From CBDDKS01 sp965230335 (GTDB taxonomy: Bacteria > Pseudomonadota > Gammaproteobacteria > Enterobacterales > Kangiellaceae): 64,000 nucleotides of DNA. The translations under genes were made by a program, and so were the position numbers. Within the stretch, counting starts at the first letter, position 1; each line of letters begins with the position of its first letter. The stretch covers positions 682,001 to 746,000 of the forward strand of contig CBDDKS010000006.1 of assembly GCA_965230335.1 (NCBI GenBank). The letters are read 5' to 3'. Below, in pieces: positions 7,397-17,281 of the stretch. Under the pieces are notes generated by a model. It was not told where the DNA came from, did not search any database, and saw only the letters and a program-made list of their open reading frames with translations.

Positions 7397-9583
7397 TTAT
7401 CGAATAATATGCATTTCTTCCATAAGGTTGTGCGCACCATAAATATTTTCCATCACCCAAAGCATATAACGTACATCAACACTGATACTACGATTCAGCT
7501 GAGGATTATAATCCCAATCACCAATCACACTTTCATAAACCCCATCAAATAATAACCCGATAAATTCAGCCTTTGCATTCAGTGTGGGTGAACCAGAGTT
7601 ACCACCAGTGATATCCACCGTACTTAAAAAATTAACAGGAACAGAATCCAGAGATTTCATTTCATAATCACCAAACCGTTTTGAACGAATCAAATCCAAT
7701 TGCTTTTTAGGCGAGTCAAAAGGTTTTTTACCCGTATCTTTTTCAAGAATACCTTCCAAGCGAGTAAAAGGTGTTGAATATAAACCATCTCTTGGAGAAT
7801 AACCTTTCACATTACCATAAGTTACCCTCAAGGTGCTGTTGGCATCGGCATAAATGGGCTTACCCTGATCTTTATAAAAAGCAATCAATGCCTGCATATA
7901 TTTGGGACGATAACGATTCAACTCTCCCGCAAGCTGCTTTGAATGTTTTTCAATGGCATCACGCTCATTGTAAGTAGCCACAGCTAATTGAATAAAAGGA
8001 TCATCACTGTTATTAAATTCATTTAATGATTGTTCCATCCATGATAAACGTTTGTTTTTTTCTCCCAGTTGGGTTTTGGCATACATGGTGTCTAATTTTT
8101 TTCGCAAACCCTCTTGACTAATACCTTTATCGATTCCCAAAAATGCATCTAATGAATGTAATCGTTGATGTTTTGGCAGTTTCCTATAGTGATTTAAAAA
8201 GTGAAGTAACGCAGCTTTATCAATATCAGAAACATAACGTTTATCGATAGCCTCTAGTGATTGTTTCATAAAGGGCATATCACGTTCCTGATAACCTGAT
8301 TCCCTTTCTAAATCTGATTTTTGTTTTTCAATAGCCAAACGATGCAAACGATACGCTGTACGTATTATTTGAGTTCTTCCCATGTAACTCAATACCATAG
8401 AACGTTCTTTGTTTTTTAAATTTTCATCAATAAGTTGATTCAGTTTTTTAACACTTTGCCCATATTGATTTTGACGTGATGACTTCTTTGATATCCACGT
8501 AACAAGCTCTTGTTCAAGTTTTATTCTTCTTTGTAAAAAATCACTTTTTTGATAGCTTTTAATCATGCTGCCGTAATTTTTTGCATAATTTGCCAAACCC
8601 GCTAAAGTGGACTCATATTTAATTCGACGTTCACTCCCTGGCTTTGATAATTGATGAATGATGTCAATGAATTCTTCTCGATATTGCTTGGCAACGGGAT
8701 ACGTCCAGGTAAATTGATTGTTAATTTCCTTTGCAGTCCGATAACGATTTGTACTGCCAGGATAACCAATAGCCATAACAAAATCTTTATCCTTTACACC
8801 TGAAGCATTCACTTTCAAAAAGTGTTTTGGTTGATAAGGTACATTGTCTTCGTGATAATCGGCAGGTTTTCCATCTTTGCTCACATAAGCGCGATAAAAA
8901 GCGTAATCACCTGTGTGACGTGGCCATATCCAATTATCAATATCACCACCATACTTTCCGATACTACTTGCTGGCGCATGCACTAAACGGACATCTCTGA
9001 TCATCAATTGTTTAAATAAAAAGTATTCCAGCCCACCATGAAAACTGACAACCCGACAACGGTAATCTGAATCACTTTCACATTGCGCCACCAATTTTTT
9101 TTCTTGCTGTTCAAGATGATCATAACGTTGCTTTCCTGACATGCTATCATGAAGTCCTTGTGTCATGTTTTTTGTCACCTCAGCAATATCCTCTGTCACA
9201 TAAACTCGAGAACCTGGTGATGCCTGTAATTCTTCATTCAAACTTTGTGCTAAGAACCCTTTTTGTAAAATATTGTTGTCTTCACTTGAATTATATTGAA
9301 TCGAACCATAAGCACAATGATGATTCGTCACTACCAACCCTTTGTCAGAAACAAAAGATGCCGTACATCCTCCCAGACTCACAATAGCATCCATTGGAAA
9401 ACCTTTTAAACTTGCCAAACGTTTCACAGGTATTTTCAGTCCTGCTTTTTTCAGTTTTTTCTTGAGCTCTGGTAATTGATGAGGTTGCCACATACCTTCA
9501 TCAGCACCAACCGTCAAATGCATGCCTAACATGCCAAATACCATCACGCTCATCATCAACTTTTTTATCACGTGCATTTGCAT
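7397..9583 (-). CDS. S46-family dipeptidyl-peptidase (DPP7-like)
   Basis: 728 aa with a signal peptide (MSVMVFGMLGMHLTVGA). Periplasmic or secreted serine exopeptidase that removes dipeptides from peptide N-termini. The chymotrypsin-like catalytic residues are visible: His in VVTNHHC (H89), Asp within GGDIDNWIWPRHTGD, and Ser in GGNSGSP (S663). The helical cap typical of S46 lies between them. The specificity position after the serine reads LLFDGVYES, with Gly (about G681); in characterised S46 enzymes Gly here goes with hydrophobic P1 preference (DPP7) and Arg with acidic preference (DPP11). It is a single-gene unit preceded by 214 bp of AT-rich DNA. The start could be the second Met, four residues in. 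Confidence 0.9.
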   Translation of the reverse strand: MQMHVIKKLMMSVMVFGMLGMHLTVGADEGMWQPHQLPELKKKLKKAGLKIPVKRLASLKGFPMDAIVSLGGCTASFVSDKGLVVTNHHCAYGSIQYNSSEDNNILQKGFLAQSLNEELQASPGSRVYVTEDIAEVTKNMTQGLHDSMSGKQRYDHLEQQEKKLVAQCESDSDYRCRVVSFHGGLEYFLFKQLMIRDVRLVHAPASSIGKYGGDIDNWIWPRHTGDYAFYRAYVSKDGKPADYHEDNVPYQPKHFLKVNASGVKDKDFVMAIGYPGSTNRYRTAKEINNQFTWTYPVAKQYREEFIDIIHQLSKPGSERRIKYESTLAGLANYAKNYGSMIKSYQKSDFLQRRIKLEQELVTWISKKSSRQNQYGQSVKKLNQLIDENLKNKERSMVLSYMGRTQIIRTAYRLHRLAIEKQKSDLERESGYQERDMPFMKQSLEAIDKRYVSDIDKAALLHFLNHYRKLPKHQRLHSLDAFLGIDKGISQEGLRKKLDTMYAKTQLGEKNKRLSWMEQSLNEFNNSDDPFIQLAVATYNERDAIEKHSKQLAGELNRYRPKYMQALIAFYKDQGKPIYADANSTLRVTYGNVKGYSPRDGLYSTPFTRLEGILEKDTGKKPFDSPKKQLDLIRSKRFGDYEMKSLDSVPVNFLSTVDITGGNSGSPTLNAKAEFIGLLFDGVYESVIGDWDYNPQLNRSISVDVRYMLWVMENIYGAHNLMEEMHIIR

Positions 9584-9797
9584 AACTGCCTCACTTATTA
9601 TTTTTAAATCAAATTTTTATCAGCAACCCTGTAAATTGAAAGGTTATCACTTCATATATTTCAAAATACACAGCTATAAGAATATCAATACAAGATTTTT
9701 GGCTATACTAATTTGACTGATTTATCAGGTCAATTGAAAAAATAAGACAAATGTAACCAATTTTGTCGATGGCAATCTCTGCATCAATCTTCAAATT

Positions 9798-10430
9798 TCA
9801 TTGACATAACATCAACCGATCAAAGCCAATCGCAAAACCAATCCCCTGAGCATATCGCCCACCCCCAACAACCTGTTTTTGTGCGCCCAAGCCAGGAACT
9901 GAGATTTCAAATCCACCTTCTATATAATATGACAATCCCCGTTGCACACTTTCAAAAACCTCATAGTCTTTTGTTTTCAGTGACACCATGGATTCTGCCA
10001 AAGCGATCAACTCCTGAGTAATGGATTCTGAAGTCGGATTGAGTACTTCAATACCAAACTGAAAAAATTCCCTGTATCGTCCTTCTTGTGGCTTTTCATA
10101 ACGCCAACACCTTTGAAAATACCAGTGTTTTACATTGTTACGTCGCTTATAATGTTTATCGGCTACCAGTTGAACGGTGGCGGTACCTTCAGGTCTTAAA
10201 CAAAGGGAACGTCCTTTTTTATCGTTAAAAACATACATTTGTCCCAGTATTTCTTCACCAGCTTTATCAGTATAAACATCTGAGGGTTCAACACAGGGTA
10301 AAATAATTTCTGTATACCCTGCATCTTCAGCAATATCGATCATCTGATTCAATAATACCCGACGTGCTTTTGCCTCTTCTCCCGCAATGATACGTACACC
10401 ACGGGCTAATTTATCAATTTTTAGCTCCAT
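9798..10430 (-). CDS. Stand-alone HisRS-like class II catalytic core (short)
   Basis: 210 aa, about half the size of histidyl-tRNA synthetase or HisZ. The class II core elements are in order: LRPEGT (79-83, histidine/ATP site), motif 2 FQRCWRYEKPQEGRYREFFQ (105-124), HisA-like RGLSYY (164-169) with the catalytic Arg, GGGRYAQ (189-195) and motif 3 GIGFAIGFDRL (196-206). The insertion domain between motif 2 and HisA and the whole C-terminal anticodon-binding domain are missing. It therefore cannot charge tRNA in the usual way. It could be a HisZ-like regulatory subunit or an adenylating enzyme with another acceptor. It is single-copy between the S46 peptidase and a c-di-GMP gene. Intact catalytic motifs argue against a decaying pseudogene. 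Confidence 0.75.
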   Translation of the reverse strand: MELKIDKLARGVRIIAGEEAKARRVLLNQMIDIAEDAGYTEIILPCVEPSDVYTDKAGEEILGQMYVFNDKKGRSLCLRPEGTATVQLVADKHYKRRNNVKHWYFQRCWRYEKPQEGRYREFFQFGIEVLNPTSESITQELIALAESMVSLKTKDYEVFESVQRGLSYYIEGGFEISVPGLGAQKQVVGGGRYAQGIGFAIGFDRLMLCQ

Positions 10431-10753
10431 AAAAGAACCATACTCTCTGAGTTGTTATCGTGTCGCTATGGTATCAGATACCATGCATTTACCATAGAAT
10501 GAAGCTTAAAATATCTGATCACATCTATAATCTACTTACTTTATTCATACAATAACACTCAACAATAATAATAAAATGAGATAAAAAACATCTCATCAAC
10601 CGAACAGAAAAATATGCTGAAACTCAAATAAAGAAAAGGTTAATTACGTTTTTTACTAGCCAGAATCAATAACATAGGCTAGAGTTTTTAATAGATTTAT
10701 GAATTATAAAAAAGATGACATCATCCATAATTATTCTAGGTACTTAAATTTGC
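10431..10753. other. AT-rich intergenic region
   Basis: 323 bp between divergently transcribed genes. I see only a short hairpin (ATGAGAT/ATCTCAT, 10576-10596) without a T-run. No gene, RNA or clear promoter is supported. Confidence 0.5.
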
Positions 10754-12454
10754 ATGCATGTTTTATTGGTTGACGAAAATGATGCTGAACGTTCAGCAGT
10801 CCAAGAAAAATTAAATGAATCTGGATTTGCAAGCAAAATTACAGAAGCCTCCAATTTTGCTTCTGCTGTAGAGATTTATCGTGAGTCTAATATTGATTTG
10901 ATATTGATTGACGACAACCTCTCAGATAAAAGCCATACTGAGATGCTCTCCGAATTAATGCGCCAGGTTAAAGATCATATTACTGCCTATGTCGTTATGT
11001 CGAGTAATGACGATGAGCTCATTGCACAGCAATGTCTCAAAGCCGATGCTCAGGATGTGATTCATAAAGAAGCTATCAATAAAGCTCGTTTAGACAGAGC
11101 CATGGCGTCTGCCCACGCCAGATACCATTACAAAAAAAAATTACAAGACAGCTTTCAACAAATCAAAAAGTCCGCCATAAAAGATACCACTACGGGTTTA
11201 GCTACACGTTTTCAATTAGAAAAATCTTTAAAAGTCAACATAGAACATGGTCGACGCAATACACAGTCTATTGCACTTCTCCTATTTGATTTAGATAATT
11301 TCTCGCAAATTAATGATGAATACGGCTATAACACCGGTAATCAATTACTCAAAGAAGTCGCTTATCGGGTACAACCCTGCATCCGGACTTATGAACTGTT
11401 TGCCCGCTTGGACGGTGATGAGTTTGCTGTTGTCCTAACCAGTATCACTGGTATTGATGCCGTTAGACGTGTTGCAGAGCGCATTTTGGGTGCCATGAAA
11501 TTACCCTTTAAAGTGAATGGTGACGACAAACATATTTCACTGAGTTTAGGCGTTGCCCTATTTCCTCACAATGCAGCCACATCAGAAGATCTGCTCAAAT
11601 ATGCCGATAAAGCCATGGGCCGTGCTAAAAAGAAAGGCAAAAATCAGCTCAATTTTTACGAAATCAGTATGCAGGAAGAATTTCTTTTAAGGCTGGCTAT
11701 TGAAAAAAAATTACGTCAGGCATTTAAGGACAAACTACTACAACTACATTACCAGCCTTATATGGATCTCTTAACAGGAGAAGTCATTGGTTCAGAAGCT
11801 TTATTACGCTGGCCGGATTTAGAAGAAGGCATGCAATATCCACAACAGTTTATACAAGTTGCTGAAAGCTCAGGACTTATTGTCGGTATTGGCCTTTGGG
11901 TAGTCGAAGAAGCCTGTAAACAAATAGCCACTTGGAAGCAGGAGTTTAAAAAGAATATCCGTATGGGAATTAATATTTCTGCTGCTCAACTATACGAAAA
12001 AAACTTTGCTGAACATGTCCAATCCTGTATTGAGCAACATAATATCGATGCTTCAGATATAGAAATGGAAATCACTGAAGAGGCATTACTCACTGATATT
12101 TCTACCGCCATGGAAGTGATTAACGAACTATCAAGGTTAGGTTGTCGCATTATACTCGACGGCTTTGGCAGTGGCTTTTCTTCTATTCAACATTTAATAG
12201 ATTTTCCAATTGATGCCATCAAAATTGATAAGTCATTAATGCCAAGTGAAGATTCTTCCACTCGCGCCACATTATTGCTGGAAGGTGTCGTAGCGATGGT
12301 ACAATCATTAAATTTATCATTGATTGCTGAAGGTGTAGAAACGGAAGAACATTTAAAACTTTGTAAAAAACTGAATATCAGAGCTGCGCAAGGATATTTT
12401 TTTGGACGCCCTGTCTCACGTCATAGTTTCGAACAATTTTATTTTTCTGAATAA
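10754..12454 (+). CDS. REC-GGDEF-EAL c-di-GMP protein with altered active sites
   Basis: 566 aa, cytoplasmic. Receiver domain 1-120 with likely phospho-acceptor D53 (LILIDDNLSD) and conserved K105. GGDEF domain about 140-305, whose signature reads RLDGDEF (D220-F224), a near-consensus variant. EAL domain about 318-560, where the EAL triad (348-350, SEALLRW) and IKIDKS are kept, but the metal-binding pair normally written DDFGTGYSS reads D469-G470 (DGFGSGFSS). Loss of the second Asp probably weakens or abolishes phosphodiesterase activity. The receiver suggests phosphorylation by the adjacent kinase operon. It is convergent with the response regulator gene at 12536. Confidence 0.93.
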   Translation: MHVLLVDENDAERSAVQEKLNESGFASKITEASNFASAVEIYRESNIDLILIDDNLSDKSHTEMLSELMRQVKDHITAYVVMSSNDDELIAQQCLKADAQDVIHKEAINKARLDRAMASAHARYHYKKKLQDSFQQIKKSAIKDTTTGLATRFQLEKSLKVNIEHGRRNTQSIALLLFDLDNFSQINDEYGYNTGNQLLKEVAYRVQPCIRTYELFARLDGDEFAVVLTSITGIDAVRRVAERILGAMKLPFKVNGDDKHISLSLGVALFPHNAATSEDLLKYADKAMGRAKKKGKNQLNFYEISMQEEFLLRLAIEKKLRQAFKDKLLQLHYQPYMDLLTGEVIGSEALLRWPDLEEGMQYPQQFIQVAESSGLIVGIGLWVVEEACKQIATWKQEFKKNIRMGINISAAQLYEKNFAEHVQSCIEQHNIDASDIEMEITEEALLTDISTAMEVINELSRLGCRIILDGFGSGFSSIQHLIDFPIDAIKIDKSLMPSEDSSTRATLLLEGVVAMVQSLNLSLIAEGVETEEHLKLCKKLNIRAAQGYFFGRPVSRHSFEQFYFSE

Positions 12455-12535
12455 AAAATTAAAAATCATGACTCACTTGGAGTAAAGTCATTACTTTTAA
12501 AATAAAATACTTATTCCGAGTTCAGGTTACTTAGA

Positions 12536-12985
12536 TTACACTGGTAAAGTCACTACGCGCCAATAATGTTCAATCATATCAATCACTTTTAAAAAACTAT
12601 CATCAATACCTGATTTAACAATATAACCTGCAATATTTTTTTTATAGGCTGCAATTCTGTCTTCATCAGACGAAGAAGTTGTCAATACAAAAACAATCGC
12701 ATCTTTGACAATAGGATCATCTCTTATCACTTCAAGAAATTCAATACCTCCCATATCTGGCATGTTCAAATCCAATAAAATAATATAAGGTTTATCAAGA
12801 GAAGTCATTCCATTTTCACCTTTTAAAAAATCAACAGCTTCTTTGCCATTTCTTACTCGATAATAAGGGTTCGCTATTTTTAATTTTTTTAATGAGCGTT
12901 GCACTGCTTTGGCATCAACATCATCATCATCAACTAATAAGATACTCACTTCTTTATATTGATTTATCGTATTTAAAGCAGTCAT
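12536..12985 (-). CDS. Single-domain response regulator (Rcp1-like)
   Basis: 149 aa consisting of one receiver domain. Acidic pocket LLVDDDDVD near residue 18, phospho-acceptor D72 in LLDLNMPDMGG, T/S in VLTTSSS, and K in GYIVKSG. No output domain. The long loop and YWRVV end resemble the Rcp1/CheY-like regulators paired with large sensor kinases. It is the last gene of the operon, 32 bp after the CHASE kinase, which is presumably its phosphodonor. Downstream partners could include the two REC-GGDEF-EAL proteins through phosphotransfer, but this is inference. Confidence 0.9.
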   Translation of the reverse strand: MTALNTINQYKEVSILLVDDDDVDAKAVQRSLKKLKIANPYYRVRNGKEAVDFLKGENGMTSLDKPYIILLDLNMPDMGGIEFLEVIRDDPIVKDAIVFVLTTSSSDEDRIAAYKKNIAGYIVKSGIDDSFLKVIDMIEHYWRVVTLPV

Positions 12986-13017
12986 ATCATTTACCTTTAG
13001 CTATACTTCGTTTTATA

Positions 13018-16000
13018 TTATGTCAAGTTTATTGTTTTAGGCCAAGTAAAATAAAAACTCGCACCTTCACCAACTTGAGATTCCACCCATATTTCACCGC
13101 CATAATTGGTGACTATCTTTTTAATCAGAGCCAAACCCAAACCGCTACCTTCCACTTCATCTCTTGATTTCAATGATTTAAATATCTTAAAGATCACTTC
13201 ATGATGTCGAGATTCAATGCCAGGTCCATCATCTTGTACCACAAAAGTATAAAAGTCAGCTTGTTTATTGTCATCGCACCATACAATAATTGAACCATCT
13301 TCCCGATCATGGTGTTTAATTGCATTGCTGAAAAGATTACGAAAAACTTGCTCTAAAGGTACCATAAAGGTTGTAAAAACCGGTAACTTACCTTTTACTT
13401 TAAGTTTAAATTTTTCTGATGGTGTCGATAACATCAATAAATCTTCCACCATATTTTTCACATTAACCTGTTTAAGAAACTCCTGTTTACGACCTATCTT
13501 GGAATACTCTAATAAATCTGAAAGTAAAGATTCCATTCTTTTTATTCGCCCTCTCATCATTAATAAATTATCATTGACTTCAGAAAAATTTTTAATTTCG
13601 ATATCTTCAGATATCCATTTTGCTAACTGATCGATACCTCTTAATGGTGACTTCAAATCATGTGATGCAATATAAGCAAACTCGTCTAATTCTTTGTTAC
13701 TGGCCTCAAGATCAATCATATATTTATTTAATTGTATTTCTGTTTCTTTTCGATATTGAATATCACTGATTGATCCTGTCATACGCTTATGACCAGTAAT
13801 TGAATGTTCTGATATCAACCCTCTACCTCTAAACCATTTATACTCTCCACTTTTTGTTTTCAAACGATACTCCACATCAAAAGGTATGTTATCTTTCAAA
13901 TGTTCTTGTACAGCGTTCTCTACTTTGTTTACATCATCAGGATGTAAAAGTGAAAAAAATGTAGATGCTTTTGCTTCAATTTCATATTCTTTGTATCCTA
14001 ATAAAGCCTTCCATCTTGGAGACCAGTACTCTTTGTCTTCTTCCATATTGGGCCAATCCCAAATACCATCTTGTGTGGCCTCCACTGCTAATTGGAAACG
14101 TTGTTTTGCATCACTCAATTCTTCTGTTCGTTTTTTAACAGTGTTTTCAACTAGTATCCTATGATTAATCTGTAATATTAAAACGTATATAACAAATACT
14201 GTAATACCTAAACCACTTAATAGTATCAGCCACCGAATTGACATATCAACTTTATCATCAATCCTTTTGAAAGGATATATTTCTATTTGCCATTGATTAC
14301 CTGCAAAATTAAAAATTTCCTTAAAATTAAATTTTTTATATTCAATTTTTACATCTTTATTGTGCTCGTAAAGAATACTTTTGTTATCAAAATTAGTAAT
14401 ATCTTTAATCGTAACACGTATATCCGTTAAATGATCATTTAGATTAAAAGATACCACATCATTCATACGTAATACGATTAAAACAAACCCTAACAAACCA
14501 TCTTCAAATTCTTTAGTCTTTTTTAGCTTTTCTTTAAATATTGGGTTAAAAACAATAACACCTAATTGCTCATCTTTTTCTTGAACCAACTTAATAGGTT
14601 TTGAAGCTACTTTAATATTGAATTTCCTAGCTTTATCCAACGCTTTTAAACGCTCTATATTAGATGATAAATCAAAACCTAATGCCTTTTCATTTCCTTT
14701 TAATGGTTCCACATAAAAAACAGGATAATATACTGCTCTTTCATCAGCCGGTATCATTTTTTCATTATCTTTTTGAGTAAAAACATAATCATTAAATCCA
14801 TTTTTTCTGGCTTTAAACTCATATGCTTCACGTTGATTATGAAGAACTTTAGGCACCCACTCTATCGCTTGAATATTTTCATACTTCTTTATTAATGGAG
14901 AAACATATCGTGAAAATTCATCTCGATCAACATGTTCTGAAGCATTATAAAATGACTGTAAAGAATCTAAAATATTTAAATTGACAGACAATCCTTTTTT
15001 TAAGTTTTCTATATGACTCAGTGATATTCCCCTTAATTCTTCTAGTATTGTTTTCTCTTCAATATATTGAAACAACATATATGCGGAAAATGTCGTCGCA
15101 CACCCAATAATACCTATAATTCCAGGTAATGTATAAAATCTTAATTTCACCTTTCTAATGGAACGCGAATAATCTTTTTGTTTTTGTAACATAGAAAAAC
15201 TGGTTAATATATAAAATAAAATAAAAGACAAAAATAATCCAGAAAATAAAACCAGATATATCCGTTTTTTTAATTTCATTTTATTGTCATATAATAATTT
15301 ATCATCTGTAATAAAAGTAAAAATAACCTTCGGATTATTTAAAACAGATGTCACTTCATGTTTCATCAATATATTTTTAGTTGATGTTTTGATTTCCACA
15401 TTTTCTTGAGATACTCTAAAAGCAACATTATTATATTTTATTGAAGGAAAAATATCTTTAAAGTCTATTTTCATTTCAGCTGTCAAAAAACCTTCAACAT
15501 ATCCTGAATATTTTACTGGCACTGTTATACTAAAAAACATGTGATTATTTATTTGCTCCTTTAAACTCAATGCATAATCCAAGTCACCATTTAGCATAGT
15601 ATTCATCCATGGATAGTGTTCTATAACAAACCCTTGCAAATCATCAAATGTTTTTGCAACAATATTGCCTTCAATATCTTGCAAAACTAAACGCGCCTTT
15701 TCACCATTAATCATAAAACTATTAAATAATTCAATAAAACCTTCTGATTCACCTTGCATCAACATTACTGAGCTTACAATAGCAGGAAAAGCCGTCACAT
15801 CATCCAATATATTTTTTTTAATTTCAATTTGCCGAATAAATAGCTCAACTTCTGCATTTAACTCTGCATGCATATTACTTTCATGTTGACGATTAATAAC
15901 ATCATCAATTTCAGGAATAACTATTTGAGATGCAAGCAGAGTCATTACCAAAATAAAGATAATAAAAATGACAAGTGATTTTTTTAGCAACAAATAGCGT

Positions 16001-16056
16001 CCGTATTTTTTTCTTGCTTTACCTTTGCCTTTGCCTTTATTTGCATGACTTAACAT
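13018..16056 (-). CDS. Membrane sensor histidine kinase with CHASE and PAS domains
   Basis: 1012 aa. After a Lys-rich cytoplasmic start, membrane segment 1 lies at about 25-48, a first extracytoplasmic sensor at 49-264 (Cache-like size), segments 2 and 3 at about 266-288 and 310-330, a CHASE domain at about 345-600 (YENIQAIEWVPKV, GFNDY, PVFYVEP), and segment 4 at about 608-630. Then come a PAS/PAC module (650-770), HisKA with phospho-His H799 (IASHDLKSPL), and HATPase_c with NLFSNAIKHHD, DDGPGIE and GSGLGLAL. Its start overlaps the upstream binding-protein stop by one base. Two separate periplasmic sensor domains in one kinase plus a co-encoded binding protein suggest ligand sensing through the binding protein. 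Confidence 0.9.
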   Translation of the reverse strand: MLSHANKGKGKGKARKKYGRYLLLKKSLVIFIIFILVMTLLASQIVIPEIDDVINRQHESNMHAELNAEVELFIRQIEIKKNILDDVTAFPAIVSSVMLMQGESEGFIELFNSFMINGEKARLVLQDIEGNIVAKTFDDLQGFVIEHYPWMNTMLNGDLDYALSLKEQINNHMFFSITVPVKYSGYVEGFLTAEMKIDFKDIFPSIKYNNVAFRVSQENVEIKTSTKNILMKHEVTSVLNNPKVIFTFITDDKLLYDNKMKLKKRIYLVLFSGLFLSFILFYILTSFSMLQKQKDYSRSIRKVKLRFYTLPGIIGIIGCATTFSAYMLFQYIEEKTILEELRGISLSHIENLKKGLSVNLNILDSLQSFYNASEHVDRDEFSRYVSPLIKKYENIQAIEWVPKVLHNQREAYEFKARKNGFNDYVFTQKDNEKMIPADERAVYYPVFYVEPLKGNEKALGFDLSSNIERLKALDKARKFNIKVASKPIKLVQEKDEQLGVIVFNPIFKEKLKKTKEFEDGLLGFVLIVLRMNDVVSFNLNDHLTDIRVTIKDITNFDNKSILYEHNKDVKIEYKKFNFKEIFNFAGNQWQIEIYPFKRIDDKVDMSIRWLILLSGLGITVFVIYVLILQINHRILVENTVKKRTEELSDAKQRFQLAVEATQDGIWDWPNMEEDKEYWSPRWKALLGYKEYEIEAKASTFFSLLHPDDVNKVENAVQEHLKDNIPFDVEYRLKTKSGEYKWFRGRGLISEHSITGHKRMTGSISDIQYRKETEIQLNKYMIDLEASNKELDEFAYIASHDLKSPLRGIDQLAKWISEDIEIKNFSEVNDNLLMMRGRIKRMESLLSDLLEYSKIGRKQEFLKQVNVKNMVEDLLMLSTPSEKFKLKVKGKLPVFTTFMVPLEQVFRNLFSNAIKHHDREDGSIIVWCDDNKQADFYTFVVQDDGPGIESRHHEVIFKIFKSLKSRDEVEGSGLGLALIKKIVTNYGGEIWVESQVGEGASFYFTWPKTINLT

Positions 16057-17273
16057 TAGTCTTTCAATACCATAATTGAGTTATTTTCCAGATATTTCCC
16101 CATGCAATAATCTTTTTTTTCTAAAGCCTCATGCGCATCAAAATTATGTTTAACATTAAAAATAGAGAAAGGTTTTTTATATAATTTAATCAAACCTTGA
16201 ACAGGTTGATTTAAATTTTCTAAAGCTAATCGTATTGTATTTCTATCTTTAATGATATCACCCGTTAATTTTGATTGTTCGATAGCTTGAATTAATAGTA
16301 AAGTTATATCATAAGCATGTACGAAACCAACCATTGCTTTTATATCTTCTGGTCTATCAACTACACCTTTGCTATATTGTTTTAATCGATTAAATACATT
16401 TTGCGAAAAATCAGTTGGACTAGATGATACAAAAGAAAAACAGCTCTGTATAAAATGTAAATCGATGTTCCGTCTTTCTACATCTGTTATTTTTTTGTGG
16501 AAATCGCCTCCAACAATACCCCAATGACTAATAATCGGTAAACTTAATTTATCTTTTTCTTTAATAATTTCTTTGATAAGAACTGCACCTTCAATAGCAT
16601 TGGCTACTAAAACAATGCAATCACTTCTTGATGATACTATATTTTTTATGTATTTCTTCGCACTCTCTTCACTTATATTCCAAGCAAACCGACTGATATT
16701 AGGATGAGTTACACCACGTACTTTTAATTCTTTTAACATATTGTTTAAATTAGAATCACCCCATAATGTCTTTTCAAGTAGTAAATATGGGTTTTTGCAT
16801 TGTTTTTTTTCAAATGCAAAATCAATAAGGACAGAGGCTGCTTTTGTATCATCTAAAGATAAGCGAAAAATCCAGTTTTCAGGAGAAGGATATCGTGTTA
16901 TTGGCCCTCCAGCTGCCCAAGGCACCAATGTCAATGCTTTTTCTTCATTAATAAACGTTCTATTTTTAATCAGTGGTGGTGAGTGGATACCTGAAAATAT
17001 CACTAATGCTTTTGAATCTGAAATGAACGTTTTATAATTTCTTTTACTACGTACTACATTACCTCTATGATCTAAATATTTAAATTTAAATCGATAACCA
17101 GAAATTTGATTATTTCTTTCATGAAAAGCAAGTTCAATACCTCTTTGAATGGCTTGTGACGATTCTTTATGGTTGGATAAATCAGCATCCTGATAAATAT
17201 AGAATATTTTATCGTTAGCAAAAGATATTTTTATAACAATAACGTAACTAATAAGTACAATCATTTTTTTCAT
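16056..17273 (-). CDS. Periplasmic ligand-binding protein, LivK/Peripla_BP_6 type
   Basis: 405 aa with a short signal peptide (MIVLISYVIVIKISFA). The start IFYIYQDADLSNHKESSQAIQRGIELAF and the VPWAAGGP-ITRYPSPENWIFRLSLDD segment match the type I periplasmic binding fold of branched-chain amino acid/amide receptors. No ABC permease or ATPase gene is adjacent. It is instead fused by overlapping codons (TAATG) to a sensor kinase gene, so a receptor role is more likely than transport. Ribosome site AGGTGA lies just upstream of its ATG, and only 8 bp separate it from the Tsx-like channel gene. Confidence 0.85.
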   Translation of the reverse strand: MKKMIVLISYVIVIKISFANDKIFYIYQDADLSNHKESSQAIQRGIELAFHERNNQISGYRFKFKYLDHRGNVVRSKRNYKTFISDSKALVIFSGIHSPPLIKNRTFINEEKALTLVPWAAGGPITRYPSPENWIFRLSLDDTKAASVLIDFAFEKKQCKNPYLLLEKTLWGDSNLNNMLKELKVRGVTHPNISRFAWNISEESAKKYIKNIVSSRSDCIVLVANAIEGAVLIKEIIKEKDKLSLPIISHWGIVGGDFHKKITDVERRNIDLHFIQSCFSFVSSSPTDFSQNVFNRLKQYSKGVVDRPEDIKAMVGFVHAYDITLLLIQAIEQSKLTGDIIKDRNTIRLALENLNQPVQGLIKLYKKPFSIFNVKHNFDAHEALEKKDYCMGKYLENNSIMVLKD

Positions 17274-17281
17274 AATGTCAC

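Noticed and set aside
9798..10430. Calling the HisRS-like protein hisZ or a hisS pseudogene
   Set aside because: Much shorter than HisZ, no hisG nearby, and catalytic motifs are intact with no remnants of lost domains; left unnamed.
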